64,000 bases of DNA, taken from Gordonia soli NBRC 108243 (GTDB lineage: Bacteria > Actinomycetota > Actinomycetes > Mycobacteriales > Mycobacteriaceae). Location: contig NZ_BANX01000014.1 in assembly GCF_000334455.1 (NCBI RefSeq), forward strand, positions 110,446 through 174,445. The letters are read 5' to 3'. Made by a program: the position numbers and the translations under genes. Numbering within the stretch: position 1 is the first letter of the stretch; each line of letters begins with the position of its first letter. This document shows positions 27,968 through 36,611 of the stretch, piece after piece. The notes under the pieces were generated by a model, which saw only the letters and a program-made list of their open reading frames with translations, was not told the origin of the DNA and did not search any database.

Positions 27968-28119
27968 GACCGTGCGCTCGAAAGCGTCGACCGTGCGTTT
28001 CAGGCCGAAGTCTCGCCGGCCCGTGGTCGCTGTGGCGCACGATGAACGAGTTCGAGCGCACGATGAACGATTTCGGGCGCACGGTCGACGAATCAGGGCG
28101 CACGGTCGACGTGGACGTG
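27968..28119. repeat. Inverted 21-bp repeat arrays with nothing between them
   Basis: Two plus-type units (27968 and 27989, starting CGACCGTGCG) face four minus-type units (28036, 28057, 28078 and 28099, starting CGCACG) across a 26-bp centre. This is the arrangement that brackets the DUF559 gene at 9640-10817, but without a gene inside. It lies at the 3' end of the convergent DUF1023 gene and at the breakpoint of the truncated gene at 27796. Confidence 0.8.
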
Positions 28120-28133
28120 GAAGTTCCGATCCC

Positions 28134-29822
28134 TCACTGCGGCGTCAGTCCGGCGAGCACCCGCGCCATGAGATAGCCCGACACTCGCAACTCTCCGTTG
28201 TCCCCATTGCGTGGGTAGTCGGAGTGGGTGTGCGCTCCCTGCCGCTCCACGCCATCGGCAGTCGCACGGTCGCCGACATCGAGTTGCACGAGGTCGGTAC
28301 TCGACGGATCGGGCCCGTTGGGACCCACCGGCCCCATGGACTGTGCATACGAGATGAAGTCGTCGTCGCCCTCCATGACGAATCCGTGCCCCTGACGGAG
28401 GCCCAGTTCGGGCTCGTCGTTGGCCTCGAAGCCCGGCGACCCGTAGAAGATCGCGTCGTCCACCGGATGTCCGCCCGGCTCCTGCAGCGCCAGCCCCTGG
28501 GTGAGTGAGCCGTAGGAGTGACCGAGCGCGACCAGATGCGGATCGTCCTTGTTGGTGACGGCGAGGCCGCGGTAGAAGTCGGCGAGGTCGTCCGCACCTG
28601 CCGCCGCCCTGTCTTGTTGCGCGACTTCCAGATAGGGCACTCCGGGCGGCCGGCTGCTGTCGTTGTCCGGCGGCTCGAAGCCGAGCCATGAGATCGTCGA
28701 GACCTTCTCTGCCCCACTTCCGGCCCGATTCAGCTGCCTGTTGGTTTCGTCACGAAGGGCGTCCGACTCGCCGAGCATGCTGCCGAGGCTGTTCCGGATG
28801 TTCGTGTCCAGTCCCGGCGTCGTCACCGAGACATGGTCGGCATCATCGGGATTCCCGATCGCGACGGCGGCCATGCCCTGCTCGCCCGACTGCATGTCCA
28901 TCAACAGAAGCATCCGGCCGTCGGGATTCTCTGGGCTCCATGAGTCCTCCCCGATCAGCTCCCGCAGCTTCTTCACGTCCTCGATCTTCTTCTCGACGTG
29001 TTCGAGTTCGGCGTCCTCGTTGGTGAACGTGCCCCCGAACCAGTGGTCGTCGAGCTGCTCCTCGAGCTTGTCTCGGCGTGCTTCCAGTCGCGTCAGCTCG
29101 GAGTCGATCCGTGAGGTGTTGGCCTGGTGCCGCACGGCCGCCGGGATGCCGTCGACGTTCCCGATCCAATCCGGATGCTCTCGCAGCACCTGTTGCTGCT
29201 GATCGGCATCCATGGCATCCCAGTACGCCTTCGCCTGCTGCGGCGTCGGATCGGCCGGGGGCGTAGGCGGTGTCAACGCACCCTGCTCCTCGCCGGCTCG
29301 GGTCGCGTCCTCGATGGTCGTGGCGCCCCGTGCAGTGATCTTCCCGTCGCGGATGTCGGCGAACACCTTGTCGGCATCGGAGTCGATGTCGACGGCCTGG
29401 GCGATCAGCGCCTTCGCGGCGGCCTCGATCCGAAGACGTTCCTGCTCATGCGCAGCACGTTCGTCCTCCGGGACGTCGGGAGCGCCGGTGACACTGCCGT
29501 CGGCGTGGATCGTCATGGACTCCGCCGCCGCGTCGGCACGCAGACTCGCGAGCTGCGACTTGAGATGTGTGACAGCCGAACTCGTGTCGCTGGCCAGGCG
29601 CTTCGCCGCCCCGAGTACAGCCGCCTCGTCGGTGAGTTCCGCTGCGGTGACCCGATACAGCTCGCGCGCCGAGTCGGCACCGCCGCCGAACCATCCCTCC
29701 AGCCGGCCCGCGGTCCGCAGCGAACTCTCGACGTCGGCCACCGTGGTCACGCGTTTGCCGAGAGTGTCGGCCATCGTGTCCAGTGCGCCGGTGTCCCACC
29801 GGTCGATGGTCGTCAGGTCCAC
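28134..29822 (-). CDS. DUF1023 alpha/beta hydrolase, type VII secretion-associated
   Basis: A 562-aa protein. The first 100 residues form a WXG100-like helical hairpin (LEGWFGGGADSARELY), followed by a long coiled-coil and acidic linker with repeated Glu/Asp. The C-terminal DUF1023 alpha/beta hydrolase domain has the nucleophile elbow LVALGHSYGSL (about Ser443), an acidic triad partner near GPDPSSTD and His near GAHTHSDYP. GTG start at 29822. It follows a lipoprotein gene and lies near an EspC-like gene, suggesting an exported or surface hydrolase. Substrate unknown. Confidence 0.8.
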   Translation of the reverse strand: MDLTTIDRWDTGALDTMADTLGKRVTTVADVESSLRTAGRLEGWFGGGADSARELYRVTAAELTDEAAVLGAAKRLASDTSSAVTHLKSQLASLRADAAAESMTIHADGSVTGAPDVPEDERAAHEQERLRIEAAAKALIAQAVDIDSDADKVFADIRDGKITARGATTIEDATRAGEEQGALTPPTPPADPTPQQAKAYWDAMDADQQQQVLREHPDWIGNVDGIPAAVRHQANTSRIDSELTRLEARRDKLEEQLDDHWFGGTFTNEDAELEHVEKKIEDVKKLRELIGEDSWSPENPDGRMLLLMDMQSGEQGMAAVAIGNPDDADHVSVTTPGLDTNIRNSLGSMLGESDALRDETNRQLNRAGSGAEKVSTISWLGFEPPDNDSSRPPGVPYLEVAQQDRAAAGADDLADFYRGLAVTNKDDPHLVALGHSYGSLTQGLALQEPGGHPVDDAIFYGSPGFEANDEPELGLRQGHGFVMEGDDDFISYAQSMGPVGPNGPDPSSTDLVQLDVGDRATADGVERQGAHTHSDYPRNGDNGELRVSGYLMARVLAGLTPQ

Positions 29823-29829
29823 CGCGTGC

Positions 29830-30468
29830 TCACGGCGCCGTCGACGTCGGTGATCCGGCCCCCGTGCGCTCGGGAAGTCGACATGCAGTCACCCCCGAGA
29901 TCACCGCGGCTTTCAACGAACCGATCGACACACGATGCCCACCACCACTGAACACCACATCGTGATCGTTCGGCAGATCCCGCCGCACGGTCTCATGAAC
30001 CAGCCCATGATCCGCGGCAAGCTCCCGCGCGACCGCCAGCGCAGCGTCCCACCGGTCCTCCGGTATGGGCACCGGCGACGTCAGATAACCCAGGAACACT
30101 CGTCGGCCGTCAGAGGACGCCCACTCGTCCGTGCAGATCCCGTTCTTGGTGCCTTCCGGCTCTGCCGGAAACCGCGTCCCCGGAGCCACCCGCTCCACAG
30201 CCGAGGCGATCTCGCGGATCACCGCACCGAACTCAGCACCCGTGGCCTCCAGCGACGGCAGTGCCCGCAACTCCGCGTTCATCTCATCGACGCGCTCCTG
30301 CGACACCGCAGAGCCATCCGAGAAGAACGTCGACTGGTCATCCATCGAACATCCCCCGATCAGCAGGACGGTCACGATCATGCCCACCCCGAGTGGTCCG
30401 CGACTGGCGCGACCGGCCGATCCCCCGAACACTGCGTCCCCCTCGACGTCGATGCGATCACGGGCCAC
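29830..30468 (-). CDS. LppA/LppV-family lipoprotein
   Basis: A 212-aa predicted lipoprotein. A basic n-region (GRASRG), hydrophobic VGMIVTVLLIGG and the lipobox Cys (about residue 40, LIGGC) target it to the outer face of the membrane. The body resembles mycobacterial LppA/LppB/LppV: VPIPEDRWDAALAVARELA, NDHDVVFSGGGHRVSIGSLK and ISGVTACRLP. It ends 7 bp before the hydrolase gene, so the two are co-transcribed. Start may be ATG 30468 or a shorter one nearer the signal peptide. Confidence 0.75.
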   Translation of the reverse strand: MARDRIDVEGDAVFGGSAGRASRGPLGVGMIVTVLLIGGCSMDDQSTFFSDGSAVSQERVDEMNAELRALPSLEATGAEFGAVIREIASAVERVAPGTRFPAEPEGTKNGICTDEWASSDGRRVFLGYLTSPVPIPEDRWDAALAVARELAADHGLVHETVRRDLPNDHDVVFSGGGHRVSIGSLKAAVISGVTACRLPERTGAGSPTSTAP

Positions 30469-30517
30469 CGTGCGCTAGCGTGAGCTCACCTTCGCAAATC
30501 CGACGTCGGGAGACAAC

Positions 30518-30850
30518 ATGACCGAACCCGTTCGCGTCGATCCCGCCGTCCTGTGGGCGGCGGCCCAGACGATCTCGACCACCAAGGCCACCGCCGACGA
30601 GCATCTGCGCGCGTCCGACCGCACCCTCGCCGACTGCGGATCGGCATGGGCGGGTACCGCCTCGGCGGGTTATTCCGGATTCACCACGCGCATGTCGCAG
30701 TCGACGATTCATCTGCGAAATGCACTGGCACACATCGCCGAATCCACCGGATCGGCAGCAGCCGGATACGAGAAACAGGATTCCGACAACGGTGTACGCG
30801 TTCGCGCGGTCATGCCGACCGCGTCCACGGACACCGACCTCCGGCTCTGA
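30518..30850 (+). CDS. WXG100/EspC-like type VII secretion substrate
   Basis: A 110-aa helical-hairpin protein. Residues RVDPAVLWAAAQTIS, the turn CGSAWAGTASAGYSGF (a W-x-G-type turn near 45) and a second helix to about 90 resemble the ESX-1 EspC/DUF2580 family. No signal peptide is present, as expected for type VII export. SD GGGAGA (30508-30513) supports ATG 30518; TAGCGT (30476-30481) is a likely -10 box. It is divergent from the lipoprotein-hydrolase operon. Confidence 0.75.
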   Translation: MTEPVRVDPAVLWAAAQTISTTKATADEHLRASDRTLADCGSAWAGTASAGYSGFTTRMSQSTIHLRNALAHIAESTGSAAAGYEKQDSDNGVRVRAVMPTASTDTDLRL

Positions 30851-30957
30851 GACGGATCGTCACACGGAAGCTCGCGCGCAGCGATACGTCGCGCCCGCGA
30901 CACGTGTTGCCGACCGTCAGAATTCACCCGATCGGACGACCCGGTGCGACCTCCTGC

Positions 30958-32097
30958 TCACCCCGCCAATGACCGTCCGATGACCAGACGCTGGATCTGG
31001 TTGGTGCCCTCGAAGATCTGTGTGATCTTCGCTTCGCGCATGTATCGCTCGACGCGGAAGTCACGGGTGTAGCCGTTGCCCCCGAGGACCTGCACGGCGT
31101 CGGTGGTCACCTTCATCGCGGCGTCGGTGGCGACGAGCTTCGCGGTCGCGGCGGCACGGGTGTATGGCCGTCCGGCATCCCGACGACGTGCGGCATCGAG
31201 GTAGGTCGCGCGAGCGGAATCGACCGCGGCGGCCATGTCGGCCAGGACGAAGCTCAGCCCCTGGTGGTCGATGATCTTGCGCCCGAATGTCGTCCGCTCC
31301 TGTGCGTACTCGACCGCGGCATCGAGTGCCGCCTGCGCAACGCCGGTCGCAACTGCGGCGATGCCGAGACGGCCGGAATCCAACGCGGAGAACGCGATTG
31401 CAAGACCTTGCCCCTCGTCGCCGAGTCGCCGGCCGGCGTCGATCAGCGCGTCGTCGTAGGTTGCGGAGGTAGTCGGCACCGCGTGCAGGCCCATCTTCTC
31501 CTCGGGCTTGCCGAAGGACAGGCCATCGGTGTCGCGCGGGACCAGGAAGCAACTGATCCCCTTCGATCCCTCACCCGTTCGCGCGAAGAGGTTGTAGACG
31601 TCGGCGATGCCGCCGTGGGTGATCCACGCCTTGGAGCCGGTGACGCGGTATCCCTCGTCGACCGGCTTCGCCCGACACACCAGCGCCGCGGCGTCGGAGC
31701 CGGCCTGCGGCTCGGACAGGCTGTAGGCGCCGATGATGCGGCCGTTGAGCAGGTCTGGCAGCCACGCCTGCTTCTGCTCGTCGGTGCCGAACGAGTTGAG
31801 CGGGTGACTTGCGAGTCCGTGCACGCTGACCGCGACGGCGACGGCCGCCCATCGTGCGCCGAGTTCTTCCAGGACCTGCAGATAGACCTCGTAGGGCTGT
31901 CCGCCGCCGTCCCACTCCGTCGGGTACGGCAACCCCAGCAGGCCGGCCGCACCGAGCTCGGCGAAAACGCCCTCGGGGTACTTCTCCGCCTTCTCGTGCT
32001 CGTCGACGATGGGCGACAGTCGCTTGTCGGCGAAGTCCCTGGCCAGGGCGATGAGATCGTGCGCCTCATCGGTGGGGAGCAGACGGTCGACCGCCAT
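30958..32097 (-). CDS. Acyl-CoA dehydrogenase (short-chain type)
   Basis: A 379-aa FAD enzyme introducing the alpha-beta double bond of acyl-CoA. It has YSLSEPQAGSDAAALVCRA, GSKAWITHGGIADVYNLFAR and the catalytic-base region KITQIFEGTNQIQRLVIGR with Glu about 364. That Glu position places it with short/medium-chain or FadE25-type enzymes rather than isovaleryl type. It is divergent from a TetR gene with a perfect palindrome between them. Confidence 0.88.
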   Translation of the reverse strand: MAVDRLLPTDEAHDLIALARDFADKRLSPIVDEHEKAEKYPEGVFAELGAAGLLGLPYPTEWDGGGQPYEVYLQVLEELGARWAAVAVAVSVHGLASHPLNSFGTDEQKQAWLPDLLNGRIIGAYSLSEPQAGSDAAALVCRAKPVDEGYRVTGSKAWITHGGIADVYNLFARTGEGSKGISCFLVPRDTDGLSFGKPEEKMGLHAVPTTSATYDDALIDAGRRLGDEGQGLAIAFSALDSGRLGIAAVATGVAQAALDAAVEYAQERTTFGRKIIDHQGLSFVLADMAAAVDSARATYLDAARRRDAGRPYTRAAATAKLVATDAAMKVTTDAVQVLGGNGYTRDFRVERYMREAKITQIFEGTNQIQRLVIGRSLAG

Positions 32098-32140
32098 GGC
32101 TGAGCCTCCAATAGCTTCTCAAATGATTCTCAAAACAGTA

Positions 32141-32154
32141 CTCAAGTACTTGAG
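32141..32154. promoter_or_regulatory. Perfect 14-bp palindrome between fadE-like and tetR genes
   Basis: CTCAAGTACTTGAG is a perfect palindrome. Two related half-sites TCTCAAA lie at 32117-32123 and 32128-32134, on the acyl-CoA dehydrogenase side. This is the likely TetR operator controlling both genes. Confidence 0.65.
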
Positions 32155-32201
32155 ATAGTACTATCGGGATGGCGAGCCACGCCAGATCCGGAGGAGAAGC
32201 G

Positions 32202-32792
32202 ATGCCCACCAGCACGGATGCGCCGACGTTCTCCACTCGGCGCCGGGCCGCCCTGTTCGACGCGCTGGTCGACCTGCTGCTCGCCGACGGATTCGCGCAA
32301 CTCTCGGTCGCCGACATCGCCGCACGCCTGCGGTGCTCGAAGACGACGCTCTATCGCCTCGCCGACAGCAAGGAGCAACTCGTCGCACTCACCGTCACCC
32401 ACTTCTTCCGGACCGCGACCCTGGCCGTCGAGGAGCGCGTGGCGGCTGCGGGGTCCGCTCGCGACCGCGTCATCAGTTACCTGCTGGCAGTCGGCGACGC
32501 ACTCTCCCCGGCATCCGAGCAGTTCATGTCGGACCTGCACGCGTTCACCCCGACCCGCGAACTGTACGAACTCAACACCGCTGCGGCCGCGCGACGGGTC
32601 CAGGAGCTCATCGCAGACGGCGTGGAATCCGGCGAGTTCCGCGACGTACATGCGGCATTCGCGGGCGATCTCGCGGCGGCCGCGATGAGCAGGATTCAGC
32701 GTCGCGAGGTGGCTGCGACAACCGGGCTCGAGGACGCGGAGGCCTACCGGCAGTTGGCGACGATCCTGACCACCGGTATAGCCCGTGACTGA
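32202..32792 (+). CDS. TetR-family regulator of the adjacent acyl-CoA dehydrogenase
   Basis: A 196-aa TetR protein with HTH at about 22-60 (LSVADIAARLRCSKTTLYRL followed by ADSKEQLVA). ATG 32202 has a strong SD, GGAGGAG (32190-32196), 5 nt upstream; an in-frame ATG at 32169 lacks one. It probably represses the divergent acyl-CoA dehydrogenase gene and itself through the palindrome at 32141-32154. An acyl-CoA ligand is inferred from context. Confidence 0.82.
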   Translation: MPTSTDAPTFSTRRRAALFDALVDLLLADGFAQLSVADIAARLRCSKTTLYRLADSKEQLVALTVTHFFRTATLAVEERVAAAGSARDRVISYLLAVGDALSPASEQFMSDLHAFTPTRELYELNTAAAARRVQELIADGVESGEFRDVHAAFAGDLAAAAMSRIQRREVAATTGLEDAEAYRQLATILTTGIARD

Positions 32793-32798
32793 GTGCGA

Positions 32799-35594
32799 TC
32801 AGCGCTCCACATGCGTGATCCCCGACTCGTCGATCCACCATCGCACCCGATGCCGGATGGATTCACCCCGACGGGACAGCGTGATCCACAACTCGTCGTG
32901 GACACGGAGGTCGCCGTGTCCGAGCGACAGGTCACGCTCGATGGCGAACCGGACCGCGTCGGCGGAGGTCGCCGTCACCGGCTGACCCGGCTCGTCCACG
33001 GACACCGTCACGGCCTCCGACGCCAGCGAGATGTCGAGCAGGTCGGCGAGGTCGGCGGCATCCTCGGCGGTGACCGGCGCACCGGCGACGGCGAACTCGC
33101 CCGCGTCCATGACCTGGACGTACCAGGGGCGATCGATCACGACAACGTCGCCCTCGGCGGTCCCGCCCGATGTTCGAACCCGTTGCGGCGGTTCGATGTC
33201 GGCGGGATGGACGATCCCGGCGCGGACCGCGTCCACCAGAGCGGCATGCACACCCACCGCGACCCCCGGTGTGATCTCCCTGGCCGTGTCCGCCAGGGTC
33301 TCCAGTCGTTCGACGGCGTCCGCGACCGACTCGATCGCCACGGCGGCGAGAGCGCCCGCCAGTGCGTCGGCGTGCGGATGGTCCAACGGATCGAGCACTT
33401 CCAGCAGCGCATCCTCCGACGGCGCACGCCACGCTCCCAGCCGCCGACCGTCGATGATCGCATTGTGGCGTAACCACCACGCGGTGTAGCCCGACCGATC
33501 CATCAACAGCGGCGCGATGTCCGGGTCCTCGGCGAGCAGCGTCAGGGCCGCGCGCCACCGATCGTCGTCGACCAGATCGAGATCGCGGACCGCGACCAGT
33601 GATTCGGGTGGCTCCGGAAGAGAATCCCACCACGCGTCCTCGTCGGGAAGGTCGTGATCGGGGGCGACGGGCAGATCGTCGGTCACCAGGGTGAACCCCC
33701 ACCCCACCCCGACCCGGCGCAGCACCTGCGTCCCGGCATCGTCGACCACGGATGCGGCGACCGTCCCGAACGGCGAGTCGGCCACGAGCACTCCGGCCAA
33801 CGGACCACCCGGCAACAACAGCTCGTCGGCGGGACGCAGCTCGGCGGAGTCGTCGCGGAGCAGCAGCAGACCGGACAGCCGGTTCGGCAGCGCCACTTCG
33901 GTGTCGACGGCCATCACACCCAGCACCTCGCGGGTCAGTTCCTCGACCACGTCGTCGGCGTCGTCAGCGGACTCGAGGGCCGCGCGGAGGCGCTCGTCGG
34001 CCAGGATCTCGGACGCCGAGATGCGCTGGGCACCCATACGTTCGACGAGAGGGTGGTGTGCCGCGTCGGCGACCGCGGGAATCCACGACACCGAGAGTCC
34101 CTCGAGATCGGTGAGATACAGACCTCGCGCGCCGATCGACATCCGCCCGTCCGCCCTGGGGATGGGCAGAGCGCCGAGTTCGTCGACGAGCGACTGCGAC
34201 TGGAGCATCGGGTCGAGGGCGGCATAGAGCCGGCCCCACCACACCGGATCGCGTTCCACGCCGGTGAGACGCTCGGCGAGATCGGCGAATCCGATCTCCT
34301 CGGCGCCCGCTCTACGCATCCGCGAGAGTTGTTCGCGTCCGGACACTTCCGGATCTGCCAGGTCGCCCATCACCTCACCGAGAACTCCGGCGGCCGCCTC
34401 GGTCAGGTCGGCGAGGATCACCGTGCGTCCGGCCGTCAGTAGGCCACCGGACGCGGCCGGCACCCATCGCGCGTCAGCGATCCGGGCGAGGACCGCCTCC
34501 GTCAGGCGGGCGTCGGCGGCATTGCGCGCGAGACCGGGTTCCGGGATGAGCACCGGGCGTTGGTCGGCCCGCACCCCAGCGACCAGATCCGCGTATCCCG
34601 CTGCGGCCGTGCGGATGTCGGCCTCCGGGTGGAGATTGCGACGATCCGATGTCAAGGGGAGTTCGGTGATACAGCGCGCCGGCAGCCCCAGTTCGATGTC
34701 GGTCGGCGTCGGGGCGCGGAGGACATCGGAGCGAGGGACGAGCACGCCGCCCTCGGGGTCGAGCTCGGCCAGCCATCGGGTACCGGACCGCTGCGACTCC
34801 AGCCACTGCCGCGGCGGGCCGTCGGTGTCGTCGGTGTCGTCGATCGTGATGTTCCACAGGACGGCCGCCCCGTCGGCCGCGCCGGATGTCTCGCCGGCAG
34901 GCCGACGCTGGCGATCGATGCCGATCTCTCGACCGTCGATCCGGGTCCGGTGCAGAGCCGTCAGTTCCAGCAGGAGATCGGGCAGTTGATCGCGCATTCG
35001 ATCCATCGCCGCCGCCACGGCGGCTGCGTCCTCGAGCACCAGCACGATCTCGGTGTCGAACTCCGCGACGGGAGCAGCCTCGATCGGCCACGGCAGTCGC
35101 AGCAGCGGAACGTCGATGCTGCCTATGCCGGCAGCCGCCGCAGCGTCACGCGAGGCGGCCCGGTCGAATGCGATCGATCCGGAGCGCGAACGGATCTCGA
35201 CACGATGTGCGACGGTCGCCGTCACCGAGAACCCGACACCGAACCGCCCGACGATGGCGTGGGGATCGTCGGACGACTTCGCCGACACCCTGAGCGCAGC
35301 CAACGATCGGACCCCGTCCTCGCTCAGCGGCACACCGGTGTTGGCGATGTGGATCTCGCCGCCGTCGGCCCAGATCGCGAGTTCACCCGGTTCTCCCGCC
35401 GCGGCCGCGGCATCGGCGGCATTGGCGGCGAGTTCGGTCAGGAGCCGGTCCCGGTAGCCGACGGTGACGAGATCGCGTTCGGTCGCGAGATCTTCACGGA
35501 GGCGGGTGGGCGACGATCGCCAGCCCTCGAGGGTCGATGTGCGTAGGTCAGCTGTCCCGAACGGGTCGGCGAACTGCTCCGGGCGGGCGGTCAT
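32799..35594 (-). CDS. Large sacsin/Hsp90-like ATPase (931 aa)
   Basis: The N-terminal 180 residues form a GHKL (Hsp90-type) ATPase domain: LLTELAANAADAAA is the N-box with catalytic Glu and Asn, and AIVGRFGVGFSVT (about 112-124) is the nucleotide lid. It is the sacsin-N type, often labelled molecular chaperone Hsp90 in this group. The remaining 750 residues are a long helical and beta region with no other motif I recognise; a final domain ends in HRVRWWIDESGITHVER. No membrane segment. It follows the DUF3027 gene after 74 bp. Function in bacteria is undetermined. Confidence 0.8.
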   Translation of the reverse strand: MTARPEQFADPFGTADLRTSTLEGWRSSPTRLREDLATERDLVTVGYRDRLLTELAANAADAAAAAGEPGELAIWADGGEIHIANTGVPLSEDGVRSLAALRVSAKSSDDPHAIVGRFGVGFSVTATVAHRVEIRSRSGSIAFDRAASRDAAAAAGIGSIDVPLLRLPWPIEAAPVAEFDTEIVLVLEDAAAVAAAMDRMRDQLPDLLLELTALHRTRIDGREIGIDRQRRPAGETSGAADGAAVLWNITIDDTDDTDGPPRQWLESQRSGTRWLAELDPEGGVLVPRSDVLRAPTPTDIELGLPARCITELPLTSDRRNLHPEADIRTAAAGYADLVAGVRADQRPVLIPEPGLARNAADARLTEAVLARIADARWVPAASGGLLTAGRTVILADLTEAAAGVLGEVMGDLADPEVSGREQLSRMRRAGAEEIGFADLAERLTGVERDPVWWGRLYAALDPMLQSQSLVDELGALPIPRADGRMSIGARGLYLTDLEGLSVSWIPAVADAAHHPLVERMGAQRISASEILADERLRAALESADDADDVVEELTREVLGVMAVDTEVALPNRLSGLLLLRDDSAELRPADELLLPGGPLAGVLVADSPFGTVAASVVDDAGTQVLRRVGVGWGFTLVTDDLPVAPDHDLPDEDAWWDSLPEPPESLVAVRDLDLVDDDRWRAALTLLAEDPDIAPLLMDRSGYTAWWLRHNAIIDGRRLGAWRAPSEDALLEVLDPLDHPHADALAGALAAVAIESVADAVERLETLADTAREITPGVAVGVHAALVDAVRAGIVHPADIEPPQRVRTSGGTAEGDVVVIDRPWYVQVMDAGEFAVAGAPVTAEDAADLADLLDISLASEAVTVSVDEPGQPVTATSADAVRFAIERDLSLGHGDLRVHDELWITLSRRGESIRHRVRWWIDESGITHVER

Positions 35595-35668
35595 CGCCGG
35601 GCTCGAGGCGATGTCGCCGGGATGGTCGTGGGGATCGACGCCACCACGATGCGCGGGATCCGCTGCTG

Positions 35669-36475
35669 TCAGGAGCCGTCGGCGTCAGCGCCGACAGTCG
35701 CGGGCTCGGGGGTGATCTCGACGATCTCCACCGCACCGTCGTCGTAGGCGTCGTAGGCGGGTGAACCCTCGCCGCCCTTCGGCGGCGCGACGTCGGAGTG
35801 TGCGCCGCATCCGTAGTCGGCGGCCACCACCCGACCGTCGGCCGCGTACTCGTTGGCACAGGCGCCGAAGGCAGGTCGGAGGGCCCCGCCGAGCGGGACG
35901 TAGAAGCCGCAGGTGCAGCACGGGTAGGGCGCAGCCTGCGCCATCTCCGACGCAGGCCCGAAGTCGCCGTCGAACCAGCGCTGGGCGGCCTCGTCACGTC
36001 CCTCCGGGCTCAGCAGGCGCCGGCGGCCGAGTCCGAGTTCACCGGCGATCTGTCCGATGTCCTCGGGATCGTCGTCGTCGGGGTCCAGGTGGAACTCGTC
36101 CTCGGTGTCGATCTGGTTGGGCACCAGCCGTACATCGTCGGGATCGGCGGCGAGCACATCGCCGGGACCGAGGTCACCGGCGGCGACCCGCTCGATCCAC
36201 GGCACCCAGGTCGGGGCGAGCAACGACCCCTCACCCGGGAGCAGCACCACCTCGCTGACGGTGATCTCATCGGACCCGGGAGCACCCGACAGCACCACAC
36301 ACCACTGCCAGCCGCGGTAGCCGGGGATGTCGGCGGCGAAATAGTGCGCCACCGCCCAGTCGCCCTCGACACCCGCGTCGAGGTGCGCACCCGGCTGCTG
36401 ACCGTCGTCGATCAGCGCGGCGCGTGCGACGTCCACCGCCTGGAGCAGGCGGTCACCATCGAATACATCTGTCAC
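35669..36475 (-). CDS. DUF3027 protein with Cys cluster
   Basis: A 268-aa acidic soluble protein matching Rv0877 in type and place. The core has GDWAVAHYFAADIPGYRGWQW and VVLLPGEGSLLAPTWVPW. A Cys-rich region near 205-240 (CCTCGFY, then FGACANEYAAD and YGCGAHSDV) may bind metal. The C-terminus is acidic. GTG 36475 has GGAGGC just upstream and fits the family start; a longer open frame is not supported. Likely in one operon with the large ATPase. Function unknown. Confidence 0.8.
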   Translation of the reverse strand: MTDVFDGDRLLQAVDVARAALIDDGQQPGAHLDAGVEGDWAVAHYFAADIPGYRGWQWCVVLSGAPGSDEITVSEVVLLPGEGSLLAPTWVPWIERVAAGDLGPGDVLAADPDDVRLVPNQIDTEDEFHLDPDDDDPEDIGQIAGELGLGRRRLLSPEGRDEAAQRWFDGDFGPASEMAQAAPYPCCTCGFYVPLGGALRPAFGACANEYAADGRVVAADYGCGAHSDVAPPKGGEGSPAYDAYDDGAVEIVEITPEPATVGADADGS

Positions 36476-36611
36476 GCCTCCAGTGTGCAACATCGGCACA
36501 ACGGTGATCCCGGACACCCGTGGATCCACGAGATGAACGTCTGTGCCGGTCGGCTCGCCGGGACGACGGGCGTCGGGCGGCGAGTCGGCGCGATGAGGAA
36601 CAATTGTCGAT

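Noticed and set aside
27967..28176. Functional C-terminus of the gene starting at 27796
   Set aside because: After 27966 the frame encodes only 21-bp repeat sequence and overlaps a convergent gene; I treat it as a broken gene.
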